NCBI RefSeq assembly: GCF_040219215.1
Contig: NZ_JAVJSX010000025.1
Coordinates: forward strand, 230,388-294,387
Reading direction: 5' to 3'
From: Thalassobaculum_A sp040219215
GTDB lineage: Bacteria; Pseudomonadota; Alphaproteobacteria; Thalassobaculales; Thalassobaculaceae
Length of the DNA: 64,000 nt
Shown: positions 8,487 to 17,272 of the stretch, piece after piece
Layout: the number at the start of each line of letters is the position of its first letter
Numbering within the stretch: the first letter of the stretch is position 1
Notes under the pieces: generated by a model
Databases searched by the model: none
The model's input: only the letters and a program-made list of their open reading frames with translations
Told to the model about the DNA's origin: nothing
Translations under genes and position numbers: made by a program

Positions 8487-9536
8487 CTATACCGTCGCGA
8501 TTCCGTTGGCGGGGGAGCCGACAACACCGGGCAGGTGCAGCGGCGGGGCGGTCAGCAGGAAGCGGAACCGGTTGTGGGCGTGCAGCCACTCGGCCAGTTC
8601 CGTCAGGTACCAGAGTTCGCCCAGATGAACGCCGAGCTTGAACAGGCACAGTTCGTGAAGCGGCATCATCGCGCGTTTCGGTCCATTGCGGCGGTCGCGA
8701 CCGGGGATGTGCTCGACCGCATAGTTGTCAGCGATCAGCACCGACAACCCGCTGCCGCGGATCCATTCCTGCAGGTCCGGGTCGCCACCGTCCAGGGCTG
8801 GAAAGCCACCCTGCAGGACCTCGGGGTCGGGGTCGCCGGCCTTCTCCGTCACCATCTTGCCGAACCCGGTGTGGAGGCAGACCATGTCACCTTCCTCCAC
8901 CGTGATGCCGTCGGCCTTCATGATCCGGTCGAGGATCGCGAAATCGACCACCGTGCGCTCGTCGCCCAAATGGCGATGCAGGTCGATCATCACGCCGCGG
9001 CCCTGGACCCCAGCGCGGGCCATGTTCTCGATGCCGAGCGCCTTGGCGTGAACGCCCTCGAACCGCATCAGCGGATCGGCAGCGTCGTTGCGCGGCCCGG
9101 CGGCGACCAGATGCTCCAACCCGGTCCAGCCGTTGTAGTAGACGATCTCCGGAATCCCGTCGCCGTTGGCGTCGAACATCGAGCCCACATGGGCGAAGCT
9201 GTCCCACTGGGAGGAGTACTGCAGGCACAGCAGCACCGCGTCGTCGGACACCACGTCGGTCAGTTCGGGGTTCTCGTCGCCGAGCGGGAAGTTGTAGTTC
9301 GACAGCCCGCCCCGTTCGGTCGCGAACCGGCGCGGCGGAAACCGCCGTGGATTGAGGTTGCGGCCACCCGGCAGGTCGAGCGGCAGCGACAGGCAAAACC
9401 GCCGACCCTCACGCACTTCCTTGGCAGCGAGCACCACCCGCTCCGGCGTCAGCAGGTTCAATCGCCCGCGCTGGTCGTCCGGTCCGAAATCACCCCAGTT
9501 CGAGCCGTCCGGCCGGTTTGTCCACCGTGCCGCCAT
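8487..9536 (-). CDS. Cyclase-family (kynurenine formamidase-like) metal-dependent hydrolase
   Basis: This 349-residue protein resembles the PF04199 cyclase family, which includes bacterial kynurenine formamidases and a range of ring-opening amidases/lactonases. Diagnostic features are NWGDFGPDDQRGRLNLLT at the N-terminus and the metal-site region SSQWDSFAHVGSMFD, where the usual HxGTHxD is altered but a His remains. Others are DLHRHLGDERTV, ADNYAVEH and the C-terminal PPLHLPGVVGSPANGIATV. It is longer than KynB (about 210) but normal for this subgroup. It is the promoter-proximal gene of the coupled operon running to 4736. The reaction is probably hydrolysis of an amide, imide or lactone; the substrate is unknown. 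Confidence 0.85.
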   Translation of the reverse strand: MAARWTNRPDGSNWGDFGPDDQRGRLNLLTPERVVLAAKEVREGRRFCLSLPLDLPGGRNLNPRRFPPRRFATERGGLSNYNFPLGDENPELTDVVSDDAVLLCLQYSSQWDSFAHVGSMFDANGDGIPEIVYYNGWTGLEHLVAAGPRNDAADPLMRFEGVHAKALGIENMARAGVQGRGVMIDLHRHLGDERTVVDFAILDRIMKADGITVEEGDMVCLHTGFGKMVTEKAGDPDPEVLQGGFPALDGGDPDLQEWIRGSGLSVLIADNYAVEHIPGRDRRNGPKRAMMPLHELCLFKLGVHLGELWYLTELAEWLHAHNRFRFLLTAPPLHLPGVVGSPANGIATV

Positions 9537-9640
9537 GGCCGTCCTCCCGTGCAGGATTGCGCCACCTTGCCCGGCGGTCGCCTTGCGGAATCGCGGGAGC
9601 GATTGTTGCGGCCCGTGTCCCCGCGCGCAAGGGGTGCCCG

Positions 9641-10183
9641 TCAGACTTCGGCGCAGGGAATCTGGATGATGTCGGCCGGGACCAGCGGCGTGCGAGTACG
9701 GTTCGCGCCGGAGATCGTGTACAGGCTGATGCCCAGGACATGGTCAATCGTGTCGTCGTCCGACGCCAGCGGCAGCAGCAGGCGCTCGGCCACCTGGGTC
9801 TCCATCTCCGACAGACGCTCGGTCGCCGAGCCGTAGTGCAGCAACGGGACGGTCAACAGCTGCGTCCATCGTCCCATCATGACCGGATGATCCGCCGGCC
9901 CGACGATCTCGCGCAGTGTCATGCCCTTGATGCTGCGGCCCCAGGCGGTGTTGATCTCTTCACCCGCGAGCTTGCAGACAAAATCACCGAGATCCGGGTC
10001 GAATCGGTAGATCCAGACGTGCCTGAGCAGTGCCGGTATCTCCAATGGCTCGAAATCCGTGCGCAACGGAACCAGACTCTTGCGGCGCGCCGATCTCCAA
10101 GCATGGAAGAACTCGAAAATCCGCGGATCCGCCCCCACCAGGCGCGAGTCCACGGTGGACTTTGGCGGCGTCGCGTCGGTCAT
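9641..10183 (-). CDS. PAS_5 domain protein
   Basis: This is a 180-residue single-domain protein. The ATG at 10183 follows a run of six Gs (a plausible ribosome site), and the frame upstream looks non-coding. It matches the alphaproteobacterial PAS_5 family: an N-terminal helix with RIFEFFHAWRSAR, then LEIPALLRHVWIYRFDPD and FVCKLAGEEINTAWG, followed by MTLREIVGP and a C-terminal beta part with LLLPLASDDD. The proteins look like sensory PAS folds without an output domain, and no function is established to my knowledge. A second member lies at 21339. It has the same orientation as the operon downstream but is separated from it by 104 bases. Confidence 0.8.
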   Translation of the reverse strand: MTDATPPKSTVDSRLVGADPRIFEFFHAWRSARRKSLVPLRTDFEPLEIPALLRHVWIYRFDPDLGDFVCKLAGEEINTAWGRSIKGMTLREIVGPADHPVMMGRWTQLLTVPLLHYGSATERLSEMETQVAERLLLPLASDDDTIDHVLGISLYTISGANRTRTPLVPADIIQIPCAEV

Positions 10184-10416
10184 CGTCCCCCCTGCTCGAA
10201 CCGCAAGCTCATGGCCCGGAAACGCCCGTTTCCCGAACTCTACCGTGATCACGAAACGACAGCCATGGCGAATGCCTCACGATGCCGGAATGACGGCTGG
10301 ACAGGTTGATCCGCGCCCTCGTCCGCGCATCGTGAAAAACACCATCGCGTTCGGCGTGTCGGCTACTCCCGCCCAGCGCATCGTGGTATGAGCCGGCGCC
10401 CGTCTGGAGATCCCGC

Positions 10417-11304
10417 ATGACCGCCGCTGCCACCCTCGCGGGACCGAACCGCGGGATCGTCCTGATCCTGCTGGCCCACATCGCGTTCACCACCATGGAC
10501 GCCACCAACAAGACCTTGTCGGCGACCTATCCGGTCACTCAGATCATCTGGGCGTTCTACATCGGCTTTGCTGCCGCTGCGCTGACCTGGGCCGCCTTCG
10601 GAGGCGGCGTACGCGGCGCGCTGCGCACCCGGCGCCCGGCATTGCAGCTGGCGCGCGCCGCCCTGCTGCCGCTGAACATGGCGGCCGTGGTACTGGCGCT
10701 CAGCCTGATGTCGATGGCCGAGGTGATCGCCGTCGGCATCTCCTACCCGCTGATGATCACGGTACTGTCGGCGCTGGTGCTGAAGGAGGACGTCGGACCG
10801 CGGCGCTGGGCAGCCGTGGTGGTCGGGTTTCTCGGCGTGCTGCTGATCGTGCGGCCGGGCCTGGCGGTCTTCAATCCCGCCAGCCTGATCATCCTGGGCG
10901 CCGCCGCCCTGTTCGCGGTCTACCAGATCATGACCAAGATCCTCGGTCGGACCGACCGGTCGATCACCCTGACCCTGTACACGGCCCTGGTTGGCGCGGT
11001 GCTGACCAGCTTCTTCGCGCCGTTGGACTGGCATGCGCCGGACGCCGCTGGCTGGGCGCTGCTGGCCCTGACGGCAGTCGCCGGCACCGTCGGCCATTCG
11101 CTGGTCATCCAGGCTCTGGAGTCGACGCCGGCCAGCGTGCTGCAGCCGTTCAACTATGTGCAACTGGTATGGACCACGCTGGTGGGGTTCGTCGTGTTCG
11201 GCGACCTGCCCGACGCCATGACCGTGCTGGGCGCCAGCATCGTGGTGGCAAGCGGCCTGTACGTCTGGTGGCGCGAGCGGGTACGGGCGGGTGCCGTTCG
11301 ATGA
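10417..11304 (+). CDS. EamA/DMT-superfamily transporter, first tandem copy
   Basis: This 295-residue integral membrane protein has ten predicted helices in two EamA repeats (about 14-145 and 155-290). Recognisable stretches are IVLILLAHIAFTTMDATNKT at the start, KEDVGPRRWAAVVVGFLGV in the middle and PFNYVQLVWTTLVGF in the second repeat. Members export amino acids, metabolites or riboflavin-like compounds by drug/metabolite antiport. The next gene begins inside its stop codon (ATGA) and is a paralogue of exactly the same length, so this is a tandem duplication. The substrate is unknown. Confidence 0.9.
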   Translation: MTAAATLAGPNRGIVLILLAHIAFTTMDATNKTLSATYPVTQIIWAFYIGFAAAALTWAAFGGGVRGALRTRRPALQLARAALLPLNMAAVVLALSLMSMAEVIAVGISYPLMITVLSALVLKEDVGPRRWAAVVVGFLGVLLIVRPGLAVFNPASLIILGAAALFAVYQIMTKILGRTDRSITLTLYTALVGAVLTSFFAPLDWHAPDAAGWALLALTAVAGTVGHSLVIQALESTPASVLQPFNYVQLVWTTLVGFVVFGDLPDAMTVLGASIVVASGLYVWWRERVRAGAVR

Positions 11305-12188
11305 GCACCGCTGCTTCCGATACCGCGGCCCCCAGCCGCGGGATCATTCTGATCCTGATCGCCAATCTCGGCTTCGCCGGGATGGACGCGGTGTCGAAGA
11401 CCCTGGTCGTCGACTATCCAGTCGCGCAGATCCTGTGGGTGCGCTACGCGTTCTTCGCGGCGTTCGCAACTGCGCTGTCGCTGCGCTCGGGCGGTCCGTT
11501 GGCCGGGCTTCGCTCGCAGCGCCCGGCGCTCAACGTGCTGCGGGCAGTCATCCTGCTGGCCGAGATCGCCTGCTTCGTGGTCGCCTTCCGCTACCTGCCG
11601 CTGGCCGAGACCCACTCGATCGCGGCGGTGTACCCGCTGATCATCACCGCCCTGTCCGCCGTGGTGCTGGGCGAGTTCGTCGGCCCGCGGCGCTGGGCGG
11701 CGGTGGCGGTCGGATTTGTCGGAGTGGTGGTGATCCTGCGGCCCGGCCTCGGGGTGTTCAATCCGGCGGCCCTTATCCCGCTGGCCGGCGCGGCGCTGTT
11801 CGCGGTCTACCAGATCATGACCAAGGTGGTGGCCCGCCGGGACAGCATGGTGACGATCCTGCTGTACACCGGCTGGATCGGTTTCGCGCTCACCAGCCTG
11901 ACCGGCCCGTTCTACTGGACGCCGCCGGACCTGAAAGGCTGGATCCTGCTGCCGATTGCCGGGTTCATGGGCGTGGTCGGCCACCTGCTACTGATCAAGG
12001 CGCTGGAACTGGCGCCGGCCAGCGTGCTGCAGCCGTTCAACTACACCCTGCTGGTGTGGGCGACCGCGGTCGGGTTCCTGGTGTTCGGCGACCTGCCCGA
12101 TACCGTGACGGTGCTGGGTGCCGGCATCGTGGTCGCCAGCGGCCTGTACACCTGGTGGCGGGAACGGGTGCGGGCCAAACGTCGTTGA
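11301..12188 (+). CDS. EamA/DMT-superfamily transporter, second tandem copy
   Basis: This is another 295-residue ten-helix DMT transporter, starting at the ATG overlapping the previous stop. It aligns end to end with the preceding protein. Shared stretches include VGPRRWAAV, FAVYQIMTK, PASVLQPFNY and VFGDLPD, and both end with a WWRERVRA tail. The N-terminal halves differ more. The pair could form a heterodimer or have diverged in substrate. The ATGA overlap suggests coupled synthesis, which would suit a two-subunit permease, although most EamA proteins work alone or as homodimers. Confidence 0.9.
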   Translation: MSTAASDTAAPSRGIILILIANLGFAGMDAVSKTLVVDYPVAQILWVRYAFFAAFATALSLRSGGPLAGLRSQRPALNVLRAVILLAEIACFVVAFRYLPLAETHSIAAVYPLIITALSAVVLGEFVGPRRWAAVAVGFVGVVVILRPGLGVFNPAALIPLAGAALFAVYQIMTKVVARRDSMVTILLYTGWIGFALTSLTGPFYWTPPDLKGWILLPIAGFMGVVGHLLLIKALELAPASVLQPFNYTLLVWATAVGFLVFGDLPDTVTVLGAGIVVASGLYTWWRERVRAKRR

Positions 12189-12289
12189 CGCGCACCTCTC
12201 GACAGGGCTCGCCCGGCTGGGCTTAAATCCGCGGCAACGATCCTCGCGCCGCCAACCGGCGACATCAGAAATCCAAGGGAGTACGACCG

Positions 12290-13348
12290 ATGCGCAGCTA
12301 TTCGCTGATGGAGCCCGGCAAGCCGTTCCAGGCAATCGACAAGCCGGATCCGGTGCCGACCGGCACCGAGGTGCTGCTGAAGGTCACCCGCGCCGGGGTC
12401 TGCCATTCCGACATCCACATCTCCGACGGCTATTTCGACCTCGGCGGCGGCAAGGTGCTGAACATCGTCGATCGCGGCCAGAAGTTCCCGATCACCCTGG
12501 GCCATGAAGTGCTCGGCGAGGTTGTCGCCGCCGGTCCGGACGCCAAGGACGCGCCGATCGGCAAGACCATGCTGGTGCACCCCTGGCTCGGTTGCGGCGA
12601 GTGCTCGGCCTGCAAGGCGGAGCAGGAGAACCACTGCCCGACCATGCGCTCGATCGGCGTCTTTCGCGACGGCGGCTACGCCACCCATTGCGTGGTACCG
12701 CACCCGAAGTACCTCGTGGATATCGGCAACGTCGACCCGAGCATTGCCACGCCCTACTCCTGTTCCGGCGTCACCGTTTACTCGGCCCTCAAGAAGGCGC
12801 TGCCGATCCGCGATGACGAATGGCTGGCGATCATGGGAGCCGGCGGGCTCGGCCTGTCGGCGGTCGCCATCGCCAAGGCGATGGGCGTGAAGAACATCAT
12901 CTCGGTCGACATCGACGACTCCCACCTGACGGCCGCCAAGGACATGGGGGCCACCGCCACCCTGAATCCCAAGTCGACCGCGAACGCGGTCGCCGCGCTG
13001 CAGAAGCTCGCAGGCGGGGAACTGCGCGCCGTGGTCGACACGGTGGGCGGCGAGGCCACCGCCAATCTCGGCATTGCGGCCGTCCGCAAGGGCGGGCGCT
13101 ACGTGATCGTGGGTTTGTATGGCGGGCAGATCAGCATCTCGCTTCCGACCATCCCGATGCGCGCGGTGTCGATCCTCGGCTCGTATGTCGGCTCGCTCGA
13201 CGAGCTGAAGGAACTGATGGAACTGGTGAAGACCGGGACCGTCAAGCCGATCCCGATCTCGACCCGACCGGTCGAGACCGCCTACGACACCCTGCAGGAC
13301 CTCAAGGCCGGCAAGATCGTCGGCCGGGTGGTGCTGACCAACGATTGA
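12290..13348 (+). CDS. Zinc-dependent alcohol dehydrogenase (MDR family)
   Basis: This is a 352-residue medium-chain dehydrogenase/reductase. The catalytic zinc ligands are probably Cys38 (GVCHSD), His72-Glu73 (LGHEVLGE) and a later Cys. The structural zinc ligands are Cys102, Cys105, Cys108 and Cys116 in GCGECSACKAEQENHC. The NAD site is GAGGLGLSAVAIAKAMG near 175-190, followed by an acidic residue (SVDIDD) at the end of beta-2, pointing to NAD rather than NADP. A G-rich site (aagggagtacgacc) precedes the ATG. It converges on the dehydratase gene with only 3 bases between the stops, so no terminator fits there. Confidence 0.93.
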   Translation: MRSYSLMEPGKPFQAIDKPDPVPTGTEVLLKVTRAGVCHSDIHISDGYFDLGGGKVLNIVDRGQKFPITLGHEVLGEVVAAGPDAKDAPIGKTMLVHPWLGCGECSACKAEQENHCPTMRSIGVFRDGGYATHCVVPHPKYLVDIGNVDPSIATPYSCSGVTVYSALKKALPIRDDEWLAIMGAGGLGLSAVAIAKAMGVKNIISVDIDDSHLTAAKDMGATATLNPKSTANAVAALQKLAGGELRAVVDTVGGEATANLGIAAVRKGGRYVIVGLYGGQISISLPTIPMRAVSILGSYVGSLDELKELMELVKTGTVKPIPISTRPVETAYDTLQDLKAGKIVGRVVLTND

Positions 13349-13351
13349 GGA

Positions 13352-14128
13352 TCAGTTGACCGTCAGGTCTGCCGTGATCCGGCCGGTGGCGTTGGTTGTG
13401 ACCAACCGGCACCACCGGCCGTCGGACCCTCTCTGGCCAAGCAGGCGCATGGTGTCGTCCCAGAACACCGGGCGCCGGAACCGGCAGCGAACCGCCAGTG
13501 GTGCCGCAGGACCAAGGGCGCCGACCATCCAGGTCATGGTCTGCAGGCCCTGGGCAAGCGGCGCCCGGTAGCCGAGGCTCTGCGCGAAACCCGGATCGAA
13601 GTGAATAAGGTTGCCGACCTCGCGCGAGAACGTCGTGACCCGATCCGGCGTCAATGTCTGCTCGGCAATCGGCTCCAAACCATCGAGATCGTCGGAATCT
13701 CTGGATCCAGCACGACTGTTGTCCGGTGCTGTCATGGCTGCGGGGTCCGGGAGCAAGCCGATATGGGTCATGCTCGCGGCCACCTCGCCATTCGCCTGGA
13801 CCACCTCGAAGCGCTGGGTGACCATTCGCCCCTTGCGAACCGGCTCAACGCTCTCGGTGAGGCCGCGAAACCGGATCTCCTCGCCAAGCGCCGCGTGCGC
13901 CGTAACGGTCATGACCTGCTGGACATGGACGTAGCCGTTCGGCTGCTGGCGAACCAGCTTCATGCCGCGAAAGCCGTCGTTGCCCCACAGCGTCGGTTCG
14001 GCGATGCCGGCCCAGATTTCGGGGTCGGCGCCGGCAGCGCTCAGCCACCGCGCCTGATCATCCGCGGCTCGGGTGACGCGCCGCTCCGGAAAGACGAAAC
14101 CGGCTTCCAGCGACGCATTCTCCCGCAT
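13352..14128 (-). CDS. FAS1-like / MaoC-type hot-dog dehydratase (HTD2/mesaconyl-C4-CoA hydratase-like)
   Basis: This 258-residue double hot-dog protein starts at the ATG at 14128, 4 bases after the SDR stop; an ATG further up would run into that gene. The N-terminal half is FAS1-like, with GMKLVRQQPNGYVHV and RKGRMVTQRFEVVQANG. The C-terminal half carries the hydratase motif FSREVGNLIHFDPGFAQSLGY with His176 and Asp178 and the following LAQGLQTM, where most relatives have a His-Gly. These enzymes hydrate or dehydrate acyl-CoA or acyl-ACP intermediates. It is the last gene of the operon that starts with the E1-like gene, so its substrate is probably a 3-hydroxyacyl-CoA-type intermediate of that pathway. 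Confidence 0.78.
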   Translation of the reverse strand: MRENASLEAGFVFPERRVTRAADDQARWLSAAGADPEIWAGIAEPTLWGNDGFRGMKLVRQQPNGYVHVQQVMTVTAHAALGEEIRFRGLTESVEPVRKGRMVTQRFEVVQANGEVAASMTHIGLLPDPAAMTAPDNSRAGSRDSDDLDGLEPIAEQTLTPDRVTTFSREVGNLIHFDPGFAQSLGYRAPLAQGLQTMTWMVGALGPAAPLAVRCRFRRPVFWDDTMRLLGQRGSDGRWCRLVTTNATGRITADLTVN

Positions 14129-14132
14129 GGCT

Positions 14133-14924
14133 TCAATCCTCGATGATGGCGGCGTCGTTCGGGCTGCCAAAGGCCGTGTAGCCGCCGTCCACGGTCACCA
14201 CCGTGCCGGTGACGGTCCGGGCCAGCGGCGACGCCAGGAAGATCATGGCGTTCGCCACTTCTTCCGGCGGAAGCAGTTCGCCCAGCGGCGTGCGGCGGCG
14301 GATCACCTTGGGATCCAGCTTGCCTTGGGCGATCAGCCCCTCAATGAACGGCGTCAGGATGTAGCCCGGCGCGACCGCATTGACCCGGATCCCATCCTGC
14401 GCCCAGTCGCAGGCCAGCGCCTTGGTCAGGCCGATCACGCCGTGCTTGGCGGCGGTATAGGCGTTGCGGCGTGGTAGGGCGTGGGTGCCGGCGATGGAGG
14501 AGATGTTGAGGATCACCCCGTGATGGTGGCGCATCATCTCGACCGCGGCGCGCTTCGCCATCAGGAACGTGCCGGTCAAATGGACGTCGATCAGCCGCTG
14601 CCAGTGCGCGCCGGTCTGCTCGATCGTCGGCGTGAAGGTGTCCGGCAGACCGGCGCAGTTGATCAGCACGTCGAGCCGCCCGAACGCCTCGACCGTCGCA
14701 TGGATCATCCGGTCGACCGCCGCCTCGTCCGAGACGTCGCCGCCGACCCCGCGATGGGTTGGCCCCAGTTCGGAAGCCCGGCTGGTCGCCGCTTCTTCCG
14801 TCAGATCGGCGATTGCCACCCGGGCGCCGCGCTGGGCGAAGGCACGGGCCGCCGCCCAGCCGATGCCGCTGGCCCCACCGGTTATCAGGACGGCCTGGCC
14901 GTGGAAATCGGTGTCGTCGCGCAT
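14133..14924 (-). CDS. Short-chain dehydrogenase/reductase (SDR)
   Basis: This 263-residue classical SDR starts at the ATG at 14924. The cofactor glycine motif is TGGASGIG (15-22). The catalytic residues are Ser142/143 (ISSIAGT), Tyr156 and Lys160 in the YxxxK arrangement (YTAAK). Asp40 at the end of beta-2 (AIADL) suggests NAD preference. NCAG at 89-92 is the usual active-site support. It probably oxidises or reduces a hydroxy/keto group of an intermediate in the E1-like/BisC-like operon, in which it sits 23 bases downstream of the molybdoenzyme and 4 bases upstream of the dehydratase. Confidence 0.92.
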   Translation of the reverse strand: MRDDTDFHGQAVLITGGASGIGWAAARAFAQRGARVAIADLTEEAATSRASELGPTHRGVGGDVSDEAAVDRMIHATVEAFGRLDVLINCAGLPDTFTPTIEQTGAHWQRLIDVHLTGTFLMAKRAAVEMMRHHHGVILNISSIAGTHALPRRNAYTAAKHGVIGLTKALACDWAQDGIRVNAVAPGYILTPFIEGLIAQGKLDPKVIRRRTPLGELLPPEEVANAMIFLASPLARTVTGTVVTVDGGYTAFGSPNDAAIIED

Positions 14925-14947
14925 GCTCAGGCTTCCAAAAGTCGGAT

Positions 14948-17272
14948 TCAGCGTTCGATGATCTCGGGCGGCCGGTGGGCGGTGACCGCCGGGATGACAC
15001 CGTCGACCCGCGCCACCTCCACCAGGCACGAATGCGCCGCCGGGCCCTGACCGAGGCGCGACGTGCCCCGATCACGGGTCAGGACGTTCGGGTTGCCGTG
15101 CTTCTCCAGTCCTTCGGTCTGGCCGGGGGTCTGCGGGTCGTACCAAGCGCCGGTCGACAGCTGGGCGATCCCCGGCATCACCGCGTCCGAGACGATCACC
15201 CCGGCAAGGCACGACCCGCGGTCGTTCCACACCCGCACCACGTCACCCGACTTGATACCGCGGGGCGCCGCGTCGTCGGGATGAATGGTCATCGGCTCGC
15301 GGTCTGCAATCTTCGAGCCCATGCTGACCGAGCCCGGATCAAGCTGGCTGTGCAGGCGGGTGCGCGGCTGGTTCGACATAAGGTGCAGCGGGTAGGTCTG
15401 CGCCAGCTTGCCGCCCAGCCACTCGTCCGGCTCGCGCCACACCGGGTGGCCGGGGCAGTCGTCGTAGCCGAAGCCGTCGATCGTCTCGGAGAAGATCTCG
15501 ATCTTGCCGGACGGGGTCGGCAGGGGGTTCGCGTCGGGATCGGTGCGGAAGGCTTCCAGCAGGATGGTCGGCTTGTCGGCCTCCGGCAGCTCGAACGTCT
15601 CCTGCTCCCAGAACGTCTCAAAGTCGGGCAGTTCGAACCCGGCTTCGGCGGCGCGCTGGCGCGACTGGTCCCACAGATGGCGCAGCCAGTCCATCTCGTT
15701 GCGGCCTTCAGTGTAGCGTTCGGCGAAACCAAGGTTCCGCGCCAGTCCGCTGAAGATCTCGTAGTCCGGCCGGCTGTCGCCGACCCGCGGGATCGCCTGC
15801 TTCATCGCAACGCTGAGCGGTTCCCAATGGGTGATCGACAGGTCGTTGCGCTCCAGCGCGGTGGTCGAGGGGAACACGATGTCGGCGTGCCGGGCCATGC
15901 CGGTCCACCAGATCTCGTTGACGATGATCGTCTCCGGTCGGCGGAACGCCTCGACCAGCTTGTGCAGGTCCTGGTGGTGATGGAACGGGTTGCCACCGGC
16001 CCAGTAGACCATCCGGATGTCCGGGTAGGTCAGGTCCTTGCCGTCGAATTGGAACGGCTGGCCCGGGTTCAGCAGCATGTCCGAGATCCGTGCGACCGGG
16101 ATCACATCCTTGACGTTGTTGATGCCCTGGGACACCGACGGCCAGTGGAAGAACTTGACGGGATTGCCGACACCGTTCTCCGAGCTGTAGCCGATCCCGA
16201 AGCCACCGCCCGGCGTGCCGATCTGGCCCAGCATGGCGGCCAGCACCACCGTCAGCCACACCGGCTGCTCGCCATACTCGGCGCGCTGCATCGACCAGGT
16301 GGCGTTGATCATGGTACGGCTGGACGCCATCCGACGCGTCAGGTCACGGATCGTATCGGCGGGAACCATGCTGATCTGCGCCGCCCACTCCGGGGTCTTC
16401 GGTTGGCCGTCGCTCTCGCCCATGACATAGGCGCGGAACCGTTCGAAGCCGACGGTGTACCGGTCCAGAAACGCATCGTCCTGAAGCTTCTCGGCGATCA
16501 GGGTATGGGCCATCGCCAGCATCACCGCGGCATCGGACCCCGGGCGGATCGGGATCCACTCGGCGCCGAGGTCCGGCGGCATGTCGATGCGGATCGGGCT
16601 CAGATAGACCAGCTCGCAGCCGTTGTCGGCGCAGGCCTTCAGGCCGTGATAGCAGGTGTGCTGGCCGACCCCGCCCGACGTCACCTGGGCGTTCTTGACC
16701 GGCATTCCGCCGAACGACACCAGCATCTCGCAATGCTCGGCCAGCACCGGCCAGGTGGTGTGGGTGTCCAGCAGCGGTTTGATCGGCCCGACCACATGCG
16801 GAAGGATCTGCTGGGCGGCTGCGTAGGAGTACGTCCCCTCATGCCGAACGTAACCGCCGATCTGGTTGAAGAAGCGGTGGATGTGCGAGTTGGCGTGGTG
16901 GAACCGTCCGGCACTGGCCCAGCCGTAGGACCCGGCATAGAATGCGGTGTTGCCGTGGGTCTCCTTGATCCGCTTGATCTCGGCCGCCGCCATCTCCAGC
17001 GCCTCGTCCCATGGCACCGCCACGAACGGCTCGCGCCCACGCCCGGTTCGGTCGCTGTGTTCGCGCTTGTCCAGCCAGCCCTTGCGGATCATCGGCCGGC
17101 CGATCCGGCTCTCGTGCGTGACCGCCTCGACGATGCCCGGCCCGATGATCGCCGGTGCGGGGTCCTTGGCATAGTCGTGCACGGCGATCAGCCGGTCGCC
17201 CTCCACCTCCGCGTAATAGGTGCCCCAATGGGTCGACGTCGGGATCAGGCGGCGGTTGATGGCGGTGCTCAT
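14948..17272 (-). CDS. BisC/TorA-type molybdopterin oxidoreductase (cytoplasmic S- or N-oxide reductase-like)
   Basis: This 774-residue protein is almost the length of E. coli BisC (777). It resembles the DMSO-reductase family branch without an N-terminal iron-sulfur motif. AGSYGWASAGRFHHA carries Ser115, which should be the molybdenum ligand as in TorA/BisC. Later landmarks are ATWSMQRAEYGEQP, YWAGGNPFHHHQDL, MARHADIVFPSTTALERND and the C-terminal MSNQPRTRLHSQLD. There is no twin-arginine signal, so it should act in the cytoplasm on a substrate such as a biotin or methionine sulfoxide or an N-oxide. Its ATG overlaps the stop of the upstream E1-like gene by 4 bases. The natural electron donor is not encoded nearby. 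Confidence 0.88.
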   Translation of the reverse strand: MSTAINRRLIPTSTHWGTYYAEVEGDRLIAVHDYAKDPAPAIIGPGIVEAVTHESRIGRPMIRKGWLDKREHSDRTGRGREPFVAVPWDEALEMAAAEIKRIKETHGNTAFYAGSYGWASAGRFHHANSHIHRFFNQIGGYVRHEGTYSYAAAQQILPHVVGPIKPLLDTHTTWPVLAEHCEMLVSFGGMPVKNAQVTSGGVGQHTCYHGLKACADNGCELVYLSPIRIDMPPDLGAEWIPIRPGSDAAVMLAMAHTLIAEKLQDDAFLDRYTVGFERFRAYVMGESDGQPKTPEWAAQISMVPADTIRDLTRRMASSRTMINATWSMQRAEYGEQPVWLTVVLAAMLGQIGTPGGGFGIGYSSENGVGNPVKFFHWPSVSQGINNVKDVIPVARISDMLLNPGQPFQFDGKDLTYPDIRMVYWAGGNPFHHHQDLHKLVEAFRRPETIIVNEIWWTGMARHADIVFPSTTALERNDLSITHWEPLSVAMKQAIPRVGDSRPDYEIFSGLARNLGFAERYTEGRNEMDWLRHLWDQSRQRAAEAGFELPDFETFWEQETFELPEADKPTILLEAFRTDPDANPLPTPSGKIEIFSETIDGFGYDDCPGHPVWREPDEWLGGKLAQTYPLHLMSNQPRTRLHSQLDPGSVSMGSKIADREPMTIHPDDAAPRGIKSGDVVRVWNDRGSCLAGVIVSDAVMPGIAQLSTGAWYDPQTPGQTEGLEKHGNPNVLTRDRGTSRLGQGPAAHSCLVEVARVDGVIPAVTAHRPPEIIER

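Larger units (their letters stand above)
10417..12188 (+). repeat. Tandem gene duplication, two 888-base copies
   Basis: The two EamA genes are each 888 bases and overlap by 4. A 30-base exact match spans 10909-10938 and 11796-11825, encoding LFAVYQIMTK. Further near-identical DNA covers the PASVLQPFNY region. The pattern is an in-place duplication with later divergence of the first half, possibly with gene conversion of the second. Confidence 0.75.

Noticed and set aside
8049..9836. A 595-residue plus-strand frame over the acyl-CoA synthetase/cyclase boundary
   Set aside because: It crosses the ends of two well-supported genes on the other strand and has no recognisable domain.
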